From: Bacteroidota bacterium
GTDB taxonomy: Bacteria > Bacteroidota > Bacteroidia > Flavobacteriales > Flavobacteriaceae
NCBI GenBank assembly: GCA_029557895.1
Contig: JAKQHT010000012.1
Span: 1-64,000, forward strand
Direction of reading: 5' to 3'
DNA: 64,000 nt
Part shown: positions 39,884 through 49,575 of the stretch, piece by piece
Layout: each line of letters opens with the position of its first letter
How positions within the stretch are numbered: position 1 is the first letter of the stretch
Program-made: the position numbers and the translations under genes
Notes under the pieces: generated by a model
Databases searched by the model: none
What the model was told of the DNA's origin: nothing
What the model saw: only the letters and a program-made list of their open reading frames with translations

Positions 39884-41212
39884 ATGCCGTTTCAGTTTTT
39901 GTCATATTTACAGCCTACATCCTATTTTCGGAGATTAAAAAATTCGGGCAATTCGCAATATCCAAAGGTTGAGGCTCTGCCAAAAAAGGAGTTGTCCTAT
40001 CTGAAAGAGGATGCCTCTTATGAGCACCCCATGTCCGTAGCATACGATTTATCATGGCAAGCCGTACAGGGCGGTTATGTGGGCAATGCCGAAACATATC
40101 GTGAATTCCAAGCTTTGCCCGTCATTGACAATTATCGGTTTGCCCGAAAAAATTTTCACCCTGCTTGGGTTTTTTATGTATTGATGCTTCGTTTGGTAAG
40201 TTTGCACAACCCCGTAAAGGAGATAGGGTCGTGGTGGAATACCAGAAACGTGACCCGAAGCGGCATCAAACAAGTCCCGGATTTATATAAAGATTGGGAT
40301 GGGTACCAATCTGGCTTACTGACGCAAAGGCCATTGGTCAGTGTGGTCATCCCTACACTTAACCGTTATGGCTATTTAAAAGATGTTTTAAATGATTTTG
40401 AACTTCAGGATTATAAAAATTTTGAAGTCATTGTCGTGGACCAATCCGATGCATTTGATATTGGGTTTTATGATCAATTTGATCTAAATATCCATGTCAT
40501 CCAACAAAAAGAAAAAGCCCTGTGGCTGGCACGGAATATCGCTGTCAAACAAGCCAAAGGTACCTTGGTAGCCCTTTCGGAAGACGATGTGCGCATCCAA
40601 CCCGATTGGATTTCAAGCCATATCAGATGCCTCGATTATTTTGCTGCAGATGTTTCAGCGGGTGTGTTTTACCCAGAAGGAAAATCGATGCCGAAAGAGC
40701 GATCGTTTTTTGCGGTAGCTTCGCAATTTGCAACCGGCAATGCCATGTTGTACAAAGAGGTCTTTAAGAAAGTTGGGCTCTTTGACCGTCAATTTGAAAA
40801 ACAGCGTATGGGTGATGGCGAATTCGGGATGCGTATTTATTTGTCCGGTTTCAGGAGTGTTTCTAACCCTTATGCTTCCTGTGTGGATGTCAAGGCCGGG
40901 GTTGGAGGTTTGAGGGACATGGGAAGTTGGGATGCTTTCAGGCCGTCCAGCTTTTTTGCCCCACGTCCCATACCGAGCGTTATTTATTTTTACAGACGTT
41001 ATTTTGGTGACAAAGCCACAAGGCTGGCACTTTTAAAGACCGTTCCTATTTCTCTTTTTCCCTATCAATTGAAAAAAAACAGGCCTTTGTTGCTCGTTGC
41101 CGCATTGCTTTCCATCGTTATTTGTCCCATAATCTTGTTACAGGTGCTGGCTTCATGGCGATTGGCAAATAAAATGCTAAAGCAAGGACCGATTATTGAA
41201 ATTTTTGAATGA
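39884..41212 (+). CDS. glycosyltransferase family 2
   Basis: PLVSVVIPTLNRYGYLKDVLNDFELQDYKNFEVIVVDQSD; ALSEDDVRIQPDWI. Confidence 0.92.
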   Translation: MPFQFLSYLQPTSYFRRLKNSGNSQYPKVEALPKKELSYLKEDASYEHPMSVAYDLSWQAVQGGYVGNAETYREFQALPVIDNYRFARKNFHPAWVFYVLMLRLVSLHNPVKEIGSWWNTRNVTRSGIKQVPDLYKDWDGYQSGLLTQRPLVSVVIPTLNRYGYLKDVLNDFELQDYKNFEVIVVDQSDAFDIGFYDQFDLNIHVIQQKEKALWLARNIAVKQAKGTLVALSEDDVRIQPDWISSHIRCLDYFAADVSAGVFYPEGKSMPKERSFFAVASQFATGNAMLYKEVFKKVGLFDRQFEKQRMGDGEFGMRIYLSGFRSVSNPYASCVDVKAGVGGLRDMGSWDAFRPSSFFAPRPIPSVIYFYRRYFGDKATRLALLKTVPISLFPYQLKKNRPLLLVAALLSIVICPIILLQVLASWRLANKMLKQGPIIEIFE

Positions 41213-42333
41213 ATGCCAAGCTTAAACATATTATGATTGTAACCTCCGAATTTCCCCCATTGCCGGGCGGTATCGGCACCCATGCATACCAGTTGGCATT
41301 ACATTTGTCCCGGAAAGGCTATCGGGTATCGGTTGTTGCAGACCAAAGGGCAAAGCAGGTAGAAGACGAACGTGACTTTGACCGTAACCTGCCATTTGAG
41401 GTCAGACGTGTCCGGATACGCAATTTTAGGCCCATCATGTACCTCAACCGTATTTGTCTTGTTTTTCAGAACCTTCGCCACACCAGCCATGTGATTGCTA
41501 CGGGTAAGTTCTCTCTTTGGAACGTTGCCCTCTGCACACTGATTTTCAAACGCCCTTCACTTGCCGTCATCCATGGTACCGAAGTAAACTATAAGACGCC
41601 ATTGTTGCGTCGCTCCATCGCTATGGCATTGCGCCGATTTTCGGCCGTTGTTGCCGTTTCACATTATACCAAAGGCCTGATAGCACATCTGAACCTTCCC
41701 GTAGCGGTCATCCCCAACGGCATCGACCTTGACGGTTGGGTACGGCCAAAATCATCAAAGAAGCCATTGGCGGGTTCACCGGTACTTACTACGGTAGGAC
41801 GGGTAAGTGCCCGAAAGGGGCAGCTTCAGGTCATAAAGCTATTACCACATTTATTGAGCCGTTTTCCGGAACTGCACTATCATTGCGTAGGCATTATGGG
41901 CGAAGCAGCCGAATTTATCAAGATTGCAGAGAAACTTGGTGTGGCATCCCGAGTGACGTTTCATGGAAGTGTTGCGCATGACACGCTGCTTGATTTTCTG
42001 GCACAGACCGATGTTTTTGTGATGATGAGCGTGGAAAGCACTACGGGTGATGTTGAAGGTTTTGGCATTGCCATTCTTGAGGCCAATGCGATGGGCGTTC
42101 CCGCTATCGGTGCGACTGGCTGCGGAATTGAAGATGCCATTAAACAAGGAACATCCGGTTTTTTGGTTCCCAACGGGGATGGCAAGGCTTTTGGGGATGC
42201 TTTAGAACATATTTTGAATGCCAAAGACACATTTTCTGATAGTGCCAGGCAATGGGCCGCTGCCCACGACTGGAACGTAGTGGTGGAACAATATTTGGAG
42301 TTGCTTGAGAAAACAGGAAGTGGTTTAAGTTGA
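41209..42333 (+). CDS. glycosyltransferase family 4
   Basis: IVTSEFPPLPGGIGTHAYQLALHLS; TVGRVSARKGQLQVIKLLP; EGFGIAILEANAMGVPAIGATGCGIEDAI. Confidence 0.94.
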   Translation: MNAKLKHIMIVTSEFPPLPGGIGTHAYQLALHLSRKGYRVSVVADQRAKQVEDERDFDRNLPFEVRRVRIRNFRPIMYLNRICLVFQNLRHTSHVIATGKFSLWNVALCTLIFKRPSLAVIHGTEVNYKTPLLRRSIAMALRRFSAVVAVSHYTKGLIAHLNLPVAVIPNGIDLDGWVRPKSSKKPLAGSPVLTTVGRVSARKGQLQVIKLLPHLLSRFPELHYHCVGIMGEAAEFIKIAEKLGVASRVTFHGSVAHDTLLDFLAQTDVFVMMSVESTTGDVEGFGIAILEANAMGVPAIGATGCGIEDAIKQGTSGFLVPNGDGKAFGDALEHILNAKDTFSDSARQWAAAHDWNVVVEQYLELLEKTGSGLS

Positions 42334-42713
42334 AGTGTTAAACGGGTCTTCGACAAGCTCAGACAGACAAGCTCAGACAGACAAGTTAAGGTTCTTAAAC
42401 GGTTCAAAATTAAAGACCAAACTCTGTCCCACTGAGCCTGTCGAAGTGCTTTCGAAGTGTTTACGAATCGCAAAACAAAACTCTGTCACACTGAGCCTGT
42501 CGAAGTGCTTTCGAAGTGTTTACGAATCGCAAAACAAAACCCTGTCCCACTGAGCCTGTCGAAGTGCAATCGAAGTGTAATCAATAATTGAACGGGTCTT
42601 CGACAAGCTCAGACTGACAAGTACAGGTTCTTAAAAGGTTCAAAATTAAAGACCAAACTTTGTCCCGCTGAGCCTGTCGAAGCGGAACCAAAGCACTTTA
42701 AAATTAAGGAACA

Positions 42714-43037
42714 ATGAAGTACTATTACGTTTATATCGTAAAATGCAGTGACAATTCCTACTATACAGGATTTACAAACGATTTGGATAGAAGGATCAAT
42801 GAGCATAATGCAGGTTACAACAAAGAGTCTTACACCTATCCAAGGCGACCGGTAGAGTTGAAATGGTATGAAATGTTCACCGACCCAAGCCAAGCGATCA
42901 TAGTGGAAAAGCAAATAAAGGGGTGGAGCAGGCGCAAAAAAGAAGCCTTGATTTGTGAAGATTGGGATCGATTGGTGTCGTATTCCAAAAATTATACTGA
43001 AAATGGTAAGGATGGGTCTTCGACAAGTTCAGATTGA
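42714..43037 (+). CDS. GIY-YIG nuclease family protein embedded in repeat array
   Basis: MKYYYVYIVKCSDNSYYTGFTNDLDRRINEHN...PRRPVELKWYEMFTDPSQAIIVEKQIKGWSRRKKEALI: GIY-YIG core (YVYIVKC...YYTGFT). C-terminal GSSTSSD* is encoded by a repeat arm. Confidence 0.93.
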   Translation: MKYYYVYIVKCSDNSYYTGFTNDLDRRINEHNAGYNKESYTYPRRPVELKWYEMFTDPSQAIIVEKQIKGWSRRKKEALICEDWDRLVSYSKNYTENGKDGSSTSSD

Positions 43038-43399
43038 CAAGTTAAGGTTCTTAAACGGTTCAAAATTAAAGACCAAACTTTGTCACACTGAGCCTGTCGA
43101 AGTGCTTTCGAAGTGCAATCAATATTGAACGGGTCTTCGACAAGCTCAGACTGACAAGTTCATACTGACAAGTTAAAGTTCTTGGACTGATCGTAATTAA
43201 AAACCAAACTTTGTCCCGATTAAAAACCAAACTTTGTCCCGCTGAGCCTGTCGAAGTGCTTTCGAAGTGTAATCGTCTTCGACAAGCTCATACTGACAAG
43301 TTCAGACTGACAAGTACAGGTTCTTAAACGGTTCTAAATTATAGTCCAAACTTTGTCCCGTTGAGCCTGTCGAAGTGCTTTCGAAGTGTAATCGTCTTC

Positions 43400-43455
43400 G
43401 ACAAGCTCAGACTGACAAGCTCAGACTGACAAGCTCAAACTGACAAGCTCAGACT
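43400..43455. repeat. 14-bp tandem repeat (GACAAGCTCAGACT x4) within the last repeat arm
   Basis: GACAAGCTCAGACT at 43400, 43414 and 43442 with GACAAGCTCAAACT at 43428. Confidence 0.93.
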
Positions 43456-43655
43456 GACAAGTTAAGGTTCTTAAACGGTTCAAAATTAATGACCAAACTC
43501 TGTCCCGCTGAGCCTGTCGAAGCGGAGCCAAAACAGTTCAGATTTTTGTTGACTTCCCTGGCTCTGTTAAAAAAACAAATGCTTTCCCCAAAAATTATGG
43601 ATACAAACGCCATAATCTTTTAAGGAAGCTTATCTTTGGCAATAAACGACAGCTT

Positions 43656-44786
43656 TTGAAATTAGTCATTATATCACATACTGAGCATTATAGGTTGGAG
43701 GACGATACCATAGTTGGGCTCGCATCAACAATCATGGAAATCAACCATCTGCTGGATGTTTTTGACGAAATCTCTCACGTTGCCATGCTTCATCAGGGGC
43801 CAATACCTTCTAACGTAATCCCTTATAGTTCCGAACGTATTCGGTTTATTGCCCTTCCACCTCTTGGAGGGACAAAGTTTAAAGATAAATTGGGAGTTGT
43901 TTTGAAAGCTCCGAGCGTAGTGAATATCATAAATTCGGCACTTAAAGATGCTGATTACTTTCAGTTTCGCGCCCCGACCGGGATAGGTGTTTATGTGATA
44001 CCCTACCTTGTGTTTTTTTGCAAGATTCCAGGATGGTTCAAATATGCGGGCAATTGGAAACAGGAACACGCTCCAATTGCGTACAGGATCCAAAAATGGT
44101 TGTTGGAACACCAGAATCGGTATGTGACCATTAACGGTAAGTGGCAAGACCAAAAACATCATTGCTTGAGTTTTGAAAATCCTTGCCTGACCAATGACGA
44201 ACTTTCGGACGGAGCAATTTGCGCTTCCCAAAAAACATTTGATGGTATCATTGACTTCTGTTATGTAGGTCGCCTCGAACCGGCCAAAGGCCTTGATTTG
44301 GTTTTGGATGCGTTGGGACTGTTGGATATGGATTCAAAACATCGGATTGGAACCGTACACATTGTTGGAGGTGGGACCAAAACCCAATATTATAAAGATG
44401 TTGCTGCAACATTGGATTTGGACATTGTGTTCCACGGACTGTTGATCAGGGATGAAGTACACGGAATTTACAAAAAATGCCATGCCATCCTACTGCCATC
44501 GGCATCGGAAGGATTCCCAAAGGTCATTGCAGAGGCCATGAACTACGGATGCCTGCCAATTGTAAGCGATGTGTCTTCAATAGGGCAATATGTACAGGAT
44601 GGGGTGAACGGTTTTTTGATTAAAGCACTGGAAGCTAATTGCTTGAAAAATTGTATCATGGATTTTTTACAACAACCTGAAGAAATTTTGGAGCGTATGG
44701 CCGATCGAAATTCGGAAATAGTGGAGAAATTCAGTTATGACAAATACAATATCAAATTGAGAAGTGTTATTTTAAAAAATGCTTAA
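43656..44786 (+). CDS. glycosyltransferase family 4
   Basis: TTG start; CYVGRLEPAKGLDLVLDALGLL; LPSASEGFPKVIAEAMNYGCLPIVSDVSSIGQYV. Confidence 0.92.
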   Translation: MKLVIISHTEHYRLEDDTIVGLASTIMEINHLLDVFDEISHVAMLHQGPIPSNVIPYSSERIRFIALPPLGGTKFKDKLGVVLKAPSVVNIINSALKDADYFQFRAPTGIGVYVIPYLVFFCKIPGWFKYAGNWKQEHAPIAYRIQKWLLEHQNRYVTINGKWQDQKHHCLSFENPCLTNDELSDGAICASQKTFDGIIDFCYVGRLEPAKGLDLVLDALGLLDMDSKHRIGTVHIVGGGTKTQYYKDVAATLDLDIVFHGLLIRDEVHGIYKKCHAILLPSASEGFPKVIAEAMNYGCLPIVSDVSSIGQYVQDGVNGFLIKALEANCLKNCIMDFLQQPEEILERMADRNSEIVEKFSYDKYNIKLRSVILKNA

Positions 44787-44811
44787 ATCAATTTGATTAT
44801 TCGTTTATCTT

Positions 44812-45666
44812 ATGAAAAATATTATATTTTTAACCCAAAATAAGACACCACGTAGCGGAATGCTAATAAAAAAACTCCAAAAAATAATCAAGCGCCACCC
44901 TTTGCTATATTTGACCAGATTCCGTCTGCTTTCACAAAATTCAAGCATTGACGAAATTGCCGGATTGTATTATAACCAATGGAACAAAAAGAAACATATA
45001 CCGGGTTATTTTTTTGAAATCAACCAACGTATTTTTGCGGAAGGTTTGCCGGAAAACGATATGGATAAAGTGCTCAAAATCAGTATTTGGTTAAAAGAAC
45101 ACATCAAAGGTGGTCGTGGATTAAGTGAGCCTTCTGAAAAAGCACTAAAGAACATGCTGTACGGCAAAGGGGGCGTGTGTAGTGATATGGCGCAGATTTT
45201 TAATAATTTTTGCGTGATCAATGACATAAAGGTCAGGGAATGGGGCACAACGACCATCCCATTTGACCGACTCCATGGTGGGCATGCATTTAACGAGGTT
45301 TATATCAAGGAATTGGATAAATGGCTGCTCATCGATGTCTATTGGGGCTTAATGTTTCATAGATCCGATGACGACTTCCCCTTATCGGTAATAGAGTTAT
45401 ATACCTTAAAGCGTAATAATGGACTTTATCACTACAAATCGTATCTTCATCAAGAAGTTGATGCGTCCATATTGGAAAGGAATTATTTGAACACTTCTAT
45501 AGCGCCCTTTTTGATATATAACTATAAGAACAAGGTTTATGATACATTTTTGGAATATACCCGTCCGTTAGTTCCGATTTTTGTGATTCATTTTTTTGTT
45601 TATTTGATCGGTCAAAACTACCGCTACAAATTCCCTTTGGATGATTATAAGCAATTGTTTGCTTAA
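44812..45666 (+). CDS. transglutaminase-like domain protein
   Basis: Candidate Cys-His-Asp triad GKGGVCSDMAQIF / HGGHAFNEVYI / WLLIDVYWG. Confidence 0.72.
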   Translation: MKNIIFLTQNKTPRSGMLIKKLQKIIKRHPLLYLTRFRLLSQNSSIDEIAGLYYNQWNKKKHIPGYFFEINQRIFAEGLPENDMDKVLKISIWLKEHIKGGRGLSEPSEKALKNMLYGKGGVCSDMAQIFNNFCVINDIKVREWGTTTIPFDRLHGGHAFNEVYIKELDKWLLIDVYWGLMFHRSDDDFPLSVIELYTLKRNNGLYHYKSYLHQEVDASILERNYLNTSIAPFLIYNYKNKVYDTFLEYTRPLVPIFVIHFFVYLIGQNYRYKFPLDDYKQLFA

Positions 45667-45751
45667 TGTTTTTGATTTTATGCCTTTAATTTATTGAAAA
45701 TTGCATTACCATAGGTCAATATTGCAAAGAGTTGATACCAGAATATCCAAT

Positions 45752-47101
45752 ATGAGTTATTTTGGACAGATAGCATTGCATATACTTATAGGGATACTTA
45801 TATATTTGAACGAAGGGCTGGCCAAGATCTATTTTTTTGTAATTCTCGGCTATTTTCTGTACAGAATCACTTTGTCAAGTCATGATAATTCCAAAACCTA
45901 TGAAGTGCTCAAGGCTTGCGCCTATTTTGTGGGTGCCGAGGTTTTTTTAAGGACTGCTCGGGGAGCGATTTCTTATGAAGCTGTCAAGTACATAGTGATG
46001 CTCTTTATGCTTATTGGGATGCTGTACAAAGGGCTTTCGGGAAGAGGCTACCCTTATTTTATCTATATGATGCTTTTGGTTCCTTCTATTTTTGTGGCCT
46101 CAACGACCTTGAGTTTTGATGCCAACTTCAGGACCAACATTGCTTTTGTGTTGAGTGGCCCGATATGTCTGGGTATCGCCGCATTGTTTTGTTATGATAA
46201 GCGGGTTACTTTTGGACAAATGTCAAACATTCTCTATCTGATGGTCTTGCCGATCGTTTCACATGTCGTATATATTTTTTTTTACAACCCGAGTGTCAAG
46301 GAAGTCATTAGCACTGTAGCATCAAACAGGACTGCGTCTGGAGGGTGGGGGGCCAACCAAGTGTCCGCTGTTTTGGGCCTGGGAATGCTGATCATGGTCA
46401 TACGGTTGTTTACAAGCTCACCGAGCAATAGGCTTAAATTGGTTAATGCATTGATTTTGGTTGCCATGTCTTATCGAGCTTTGGTAACTTTTAGTCGTGG
46501 TGGTGTGATTACCGCCTTAATAACCATAGTGGTTTTTTTGGTTTTCTTTTATATACGTTCATCAGAGACAAAAAGGAATGAAATTCTTGGTGTCTTTATT
46601 TTTATATGTGTCAGTTTTTCAATTACATGGATGGTAAGTGTAAATCAGACTAGTGGACTCATTAACCTCCGTTATGAAAACAAAGATAGTTTGGGGCGCG
46701 AAAAAAGCGATTTTACCACCGGTCGCGGGGAATTGTTCAAGAAGGAATTGGATGGATTTATTGGGAATCCTTTTCTTGGCATAGGCTCCAGTAGGGCCAA
46801 AGATCAACGGATAGAAGAGGAAGGACAAGGGGTGACATCACACAGTGAAGTCAGTCGTACTTTGGCAGAGCATGGTATCTTTGGGGTGCTTATTTTATTG
46901 ATATTGATTTTTAAACCTTTGAGTGTCCGTTATTACAATAGAGAAAACTACTATTTTTATCCTTTTTTGTTTTTTTGGTTTCTTACCATCAACCATATGT
47001 CGATGCGCTTGGCCATGCCAGCCTTTATCTATGCTTTAGCCCTTTTAAGAGTTGTCAATGATCCAGTTATTATATATCGGAAACAGATTGCGCCAAGGTA
47101 G
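45752..47101 (+). CDS. O-antigen ligase/polymerase-like (Wzy-type) membrane protein
   Basis: ORF opens at 45701 (TTG); ATG at 45752. About 10 TM; VTSHSEVSRTLAEHGIFGVLILLILIF and GRGELFKKELDGFIGNPFLGIGSS motifs. Confidence 0.83.
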   Translation: MSYFGQIALHILIGILIYLNEGLAKIYFFVILGYFLYRITLSSHDNSKTYEVLKACAYFVGAEVFLRTARGAISYEAVKYIVMLFMLIGMLYKGLSGRGYPYFIYMMLLVPSIFVASTTLSFDANFRTNIAFVLSGPICLGIAALFCYDKRVTFGQMSNILYLMVLPIVSHVVYIFFYNPSVKEVISTVASNRTASGGWGANQVSAVLGLGMLIMVIRLFTSSPSNRLKLVNALILVAMSYRALVTFSRGGVITALITIVVFLVFFYIRSSETKRNEILGVFIFICVSFSITWMVSVNQTSGLINLRYENKDSLGREKSDFTTGRGELFKKELDGFIGNPFLGIGSSRAKDQRIEEEGQGVTSHSEVSRTLAEHGIFGVLILLILIFKPLSVRYYNRENYYFYPFLFFWFLTINHMSMRLAMPAFIYALALLRVVNDPVIIYRKQIAPR

Positions 47102-48074
47102 GGCCAACGTGTCTGCCATTGATGCTTTAGGCCCTTTGTTAGAAAACGAAGGGTATGGGGTATATTATGCATCAACTAAAAACAACAAATTAGTGCGGAT
47201 GTTCGATATGCTTATGGCTGTCATCCGTTATGGCCATAAAGTGGATGCGGTACTGATAGATACTTACAGTACACTGAATTTTTACTATGCGCTATCGGTC
47301 AGCCAAATCTGCCGTATGTTAAACATCCCGTATATCCCCATATTGCACGGAGGTCATTTGGAACGCCGTCTGAAACACAACCCCAAGATGAGCCAATTGG
47401 TTTTTGGGCATTCCAGGGCTAACGTGGCTCCTTCGGGCTATATCAAGACGGTCTTTGAACGGTACGGTTACAATGAGTTAAAGTTTATTCCAAACGCCAT
47501 TCAGATTGATCGCTATCCGATTCTCCAAAAAGAATATACAGACATCCGCCTTTTATGGGTGCGTTCCTTTTCTGAAATCTATAATCCATGTATGGCCGTA
47601 CGTGTCCTTAAAACTTTAAGCGACCAAGGCTTTTTGGCACGTCTGTGTATGGTGGGGCCGGATAGTGATGGTTCGCTTAAAAAAGTGAAAATGCTTGCCG
47701 ATGCTCTGGAAGTTGAGGTAGAATTTACCGGAAAGCTATCCAAACAGGAATGGATCCAACTCTCTGAACAGTACAACTTCTTTATCAATACCACGACAGT
47801 TGACAATATGCCTGTAAGCGTAATGGAAGCCATGGCTTTGGGATTTCCTGTGATCTCTACCGATGTAGGCGGAATGCCCTATCTTATTGAAAACAAAGAA
47901 AACGGGCTTTTGGTGCCAAACAATGCTGTTGATGCCATGGCAAAGGCTGTCACGATGTTGTATGGGGACGAAGTTTTAAGGAACAAAATCATCAACGGTG
48001 CCCGCAAAAAAGCAGAACAGCTTGACTGGGGCATGGTAAAACAGGCTTGGCACGACGTCTTGAAAGGGTTGTAG
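47052..48074 (+). CDS. glycosyltransferase family 4
   Basis: LLWVRSFSEIYNPCMAVRVLKTL; NTTTVDNMPVSVMEAMALGFPVISTDVGGMPYLIE; overlaps the polymerase gene. Confidence 0.91.
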   Translation: MSMIQLLYIGNRLRQGRANVSAIDALGPLLENEGYGVYYASTKNNKLVRMFDMLMAVIRYGHKVDAVLIDTYSTLNFYYALSVSQICRMLNIPYIPILHGGHLERRLKHNPKMSQLVFGHSRANVAPSGYIKTVFERYGYNELKFIPNAIQIDRYPILQKEYTDIRLLWVRSFSEIYNPCMAVRVLKTLSDQGFLARLCMVGPDSDGSLKKVKMLADALEVEVEFTGKLSKQEWIQLSEQYNFFINTTTVDNMPVSVMEAMALGFPVISTDVGGMPYLIENKENGLLVPNNAVDAMAKAVTMLYGDEVLRNKIINGARKKAEQLDWGMVKQAWHDVLKGL

Positions 48075-48124
48075 TTTTTGCAGATTAATCTTTATATATT
48101 TACACGAAGTTCAACCGCATTGTA

Positions 48125-49519
48125 ATGGGCATTAAAAAAGACATCCACTTTGAAGTATCTGAACGCAAGATCCTGTTACGGGTTTTTGACATTCTATCCG
48201 TATTTCTTGGGTTGATACTTCTGGAGTTTTTTTTTAATTACGATTACCTATTGCTCGATAGCCAAAACTCCGGGTATCTTTTGGTACTTGCATTTTACCT
48301 TACCATTATGGGTACCGTCTTTGAAATGTACGACCTGCAAAAGGCCAGTAAACTCGATGTAACGTTTCGGAATATTGTGCTGACCGCTTCAACGACCATC
48401 CTATTTTATTTTTTGACCCCTATTATCACACCCTTTTTGCCGGAAAGACGTTTGCAAATCGTCTATTTCTACCTTGCCATCGTTGTAATGTTGTTTTTAT
48501 GGCGTTTGGCCTACGTGGCATTTATTTCATCGCCACGGTTCAACAAGCGTGTTTTGCTGGTGGGCGAGACCAGCTATGTTGAGAGTATTGTGGATTCCTT
48601 GCACGTGTCTGATCCCAATTACAGAATCATTGGTTTTGTCAACTGTGAGGAAACCGCCGGTAAAAAGGTAAGACATGAAGGGCTTGAAGAGTTTGATCCC
48701 GAATCATTGCCTTATGTGATAGAAGATCGGAAAATTTCTGAAATCTTGGTGGCGAGTTTTAACCCCGAAAACATTACCGCAAACATATACCACGAACTTA
48801 TCACGCTTTTGGAAAAAGGCTTTACAATTAGGGAATATACACAGGTTTATGAAGAGCTCACGTACCGAGTGCCAATACAGCACGTAGGCAAGGATTTTTA
48901 TAAATATTTTCCATTCAGTAGGAGTAACCAGAACACGCTTTACCTGTTTTTGCACCGTATTTTTGATATCAGTTTTGCATTGGTAGGCATTGTATTGGGC
49001 TGTTGCCTGCTGCCTTTTGTGCTTTTGGGAAATTTATTGGGAAATAGAGGTCCTTTGTTTTACACACAGGAGCGGGTAGGCAAAAATGGCGTACCGTTCA
49101 AGATTGTAAAACTCCGTAGTATGATAACCAATGCCGAAAAAGATGGTGCCAAATGGGCAGAGGCCAACGACCAACGTATCACCAAGTTTGGCAAGTTCCT
49201 TCGGCGGACACGTCTCGATGAGTTTCCCCAGTTTTTCAATGTTCTCAAAGGCGATATGAGCATCATCGGGCCTCGACCCGAGCGCCCTTATTTTGTAAAT
49301 GAACTGTCACAGATCATTCCCTTTTATGAAACACGCCATATCATCAAACCCGGACTTACGGGTTGGGCACAGGTCAATACCCTTTACGGTAGTACTGTAG
49401 ATCAAAGTTTGGTAAAGTTGCAATACGACCTCTATTATATCAAACACCGAAGTGTCTTTTTGGATATCAACATCATTGTAAAAACCTTGAGTACTATTCT
49501 TTACTATCGGGGACAGTAA
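48125..49519 (+). CDS. exopolysaccharide polyprenyl glycosylphosphotransferase (WcaJ-type priming sugar transferase)
   Basis: GPLFYTQERVGKNGVPFKIVKLRSM; FLRRTRLDEFPQFFNVLKGDMSIIGPRPERPYFV; LTGWAQVN. Confidence 0.95.
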   Translation: MGIKKDIHFEVSERKILLRVFDILSVFLGLILLEFFFNYDYLLLDSQNSGYLLVLAFYLTIMGTVFEMYDLQKASKLDVTFRNIVLTASTTILFYFLTPIITPFLPERRLQIVYFYLAIVVMLFLWRLAYVAFISSPRFNKRVLLVGETSYVESIVDSLHVSDPNYRIIGFVNCEETAGKKVRHEGLEEFDPESLPYVIEDRKISEILVASFNPENITANIYHELITLLEKGFTIREYTQVYEELTYRVPIQHVGKDFYKYFPFSRSNQNTLYLFLHRIFDISFALVGIVLGCCLLPFVLLGNLLGNRGPLFYTQERVGKNGVPFKIVKLRSMITNAEKDGAKWAEANDQRITKFGKFLRRTRLDEFPQFFNVLKGDMSIIGPRPERPYFVNELSQIIPFYETRHIIKPGLTGWAQVNTLYGSTVDQSLVKLQYDLYYIKHRSVFLDINIIVKTLSTILYYRGQ

Positions 49520-49575
49520 CATTTTTTTTATTTATCTGGTTTTTGAATGCCTGCCTTCAAAGGCCCAATGCCTGT

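Larger units (their letters stand above)
42348..43522. repeat. REPIN-like palindromic repeat array
   Basis: Units of CTTCGACAAGCTCAGACTGACA - conserved ~40 nt core (TTAAGGTTCTTAAACGGTTCAAAATTAAAGACCAAACT) - TGTCCCGCTGAGCCTGTCGAAG (inverted arms). Full units 42348-42446, 42598-42682, 43018-43102, 43135-43256, 43277-43375, 43396-43522; half units 42484-42505, 42543-42564. Confidence 0.93.

Noticed and set aside
42335-42553. ORF 42335..42553 (+) and ORF 41961..42473 (-)
   Set aside because: Translated repeat sequence (GSSTSSD, PTEPVEV) or antisense to a GT; not genuine genes.
42348-43522. CRISPR array
   Set aside because: Repeats are long inverted-arm units with a conserved interior, there are no unique spacers of constant length, and no cas genes are nearby.
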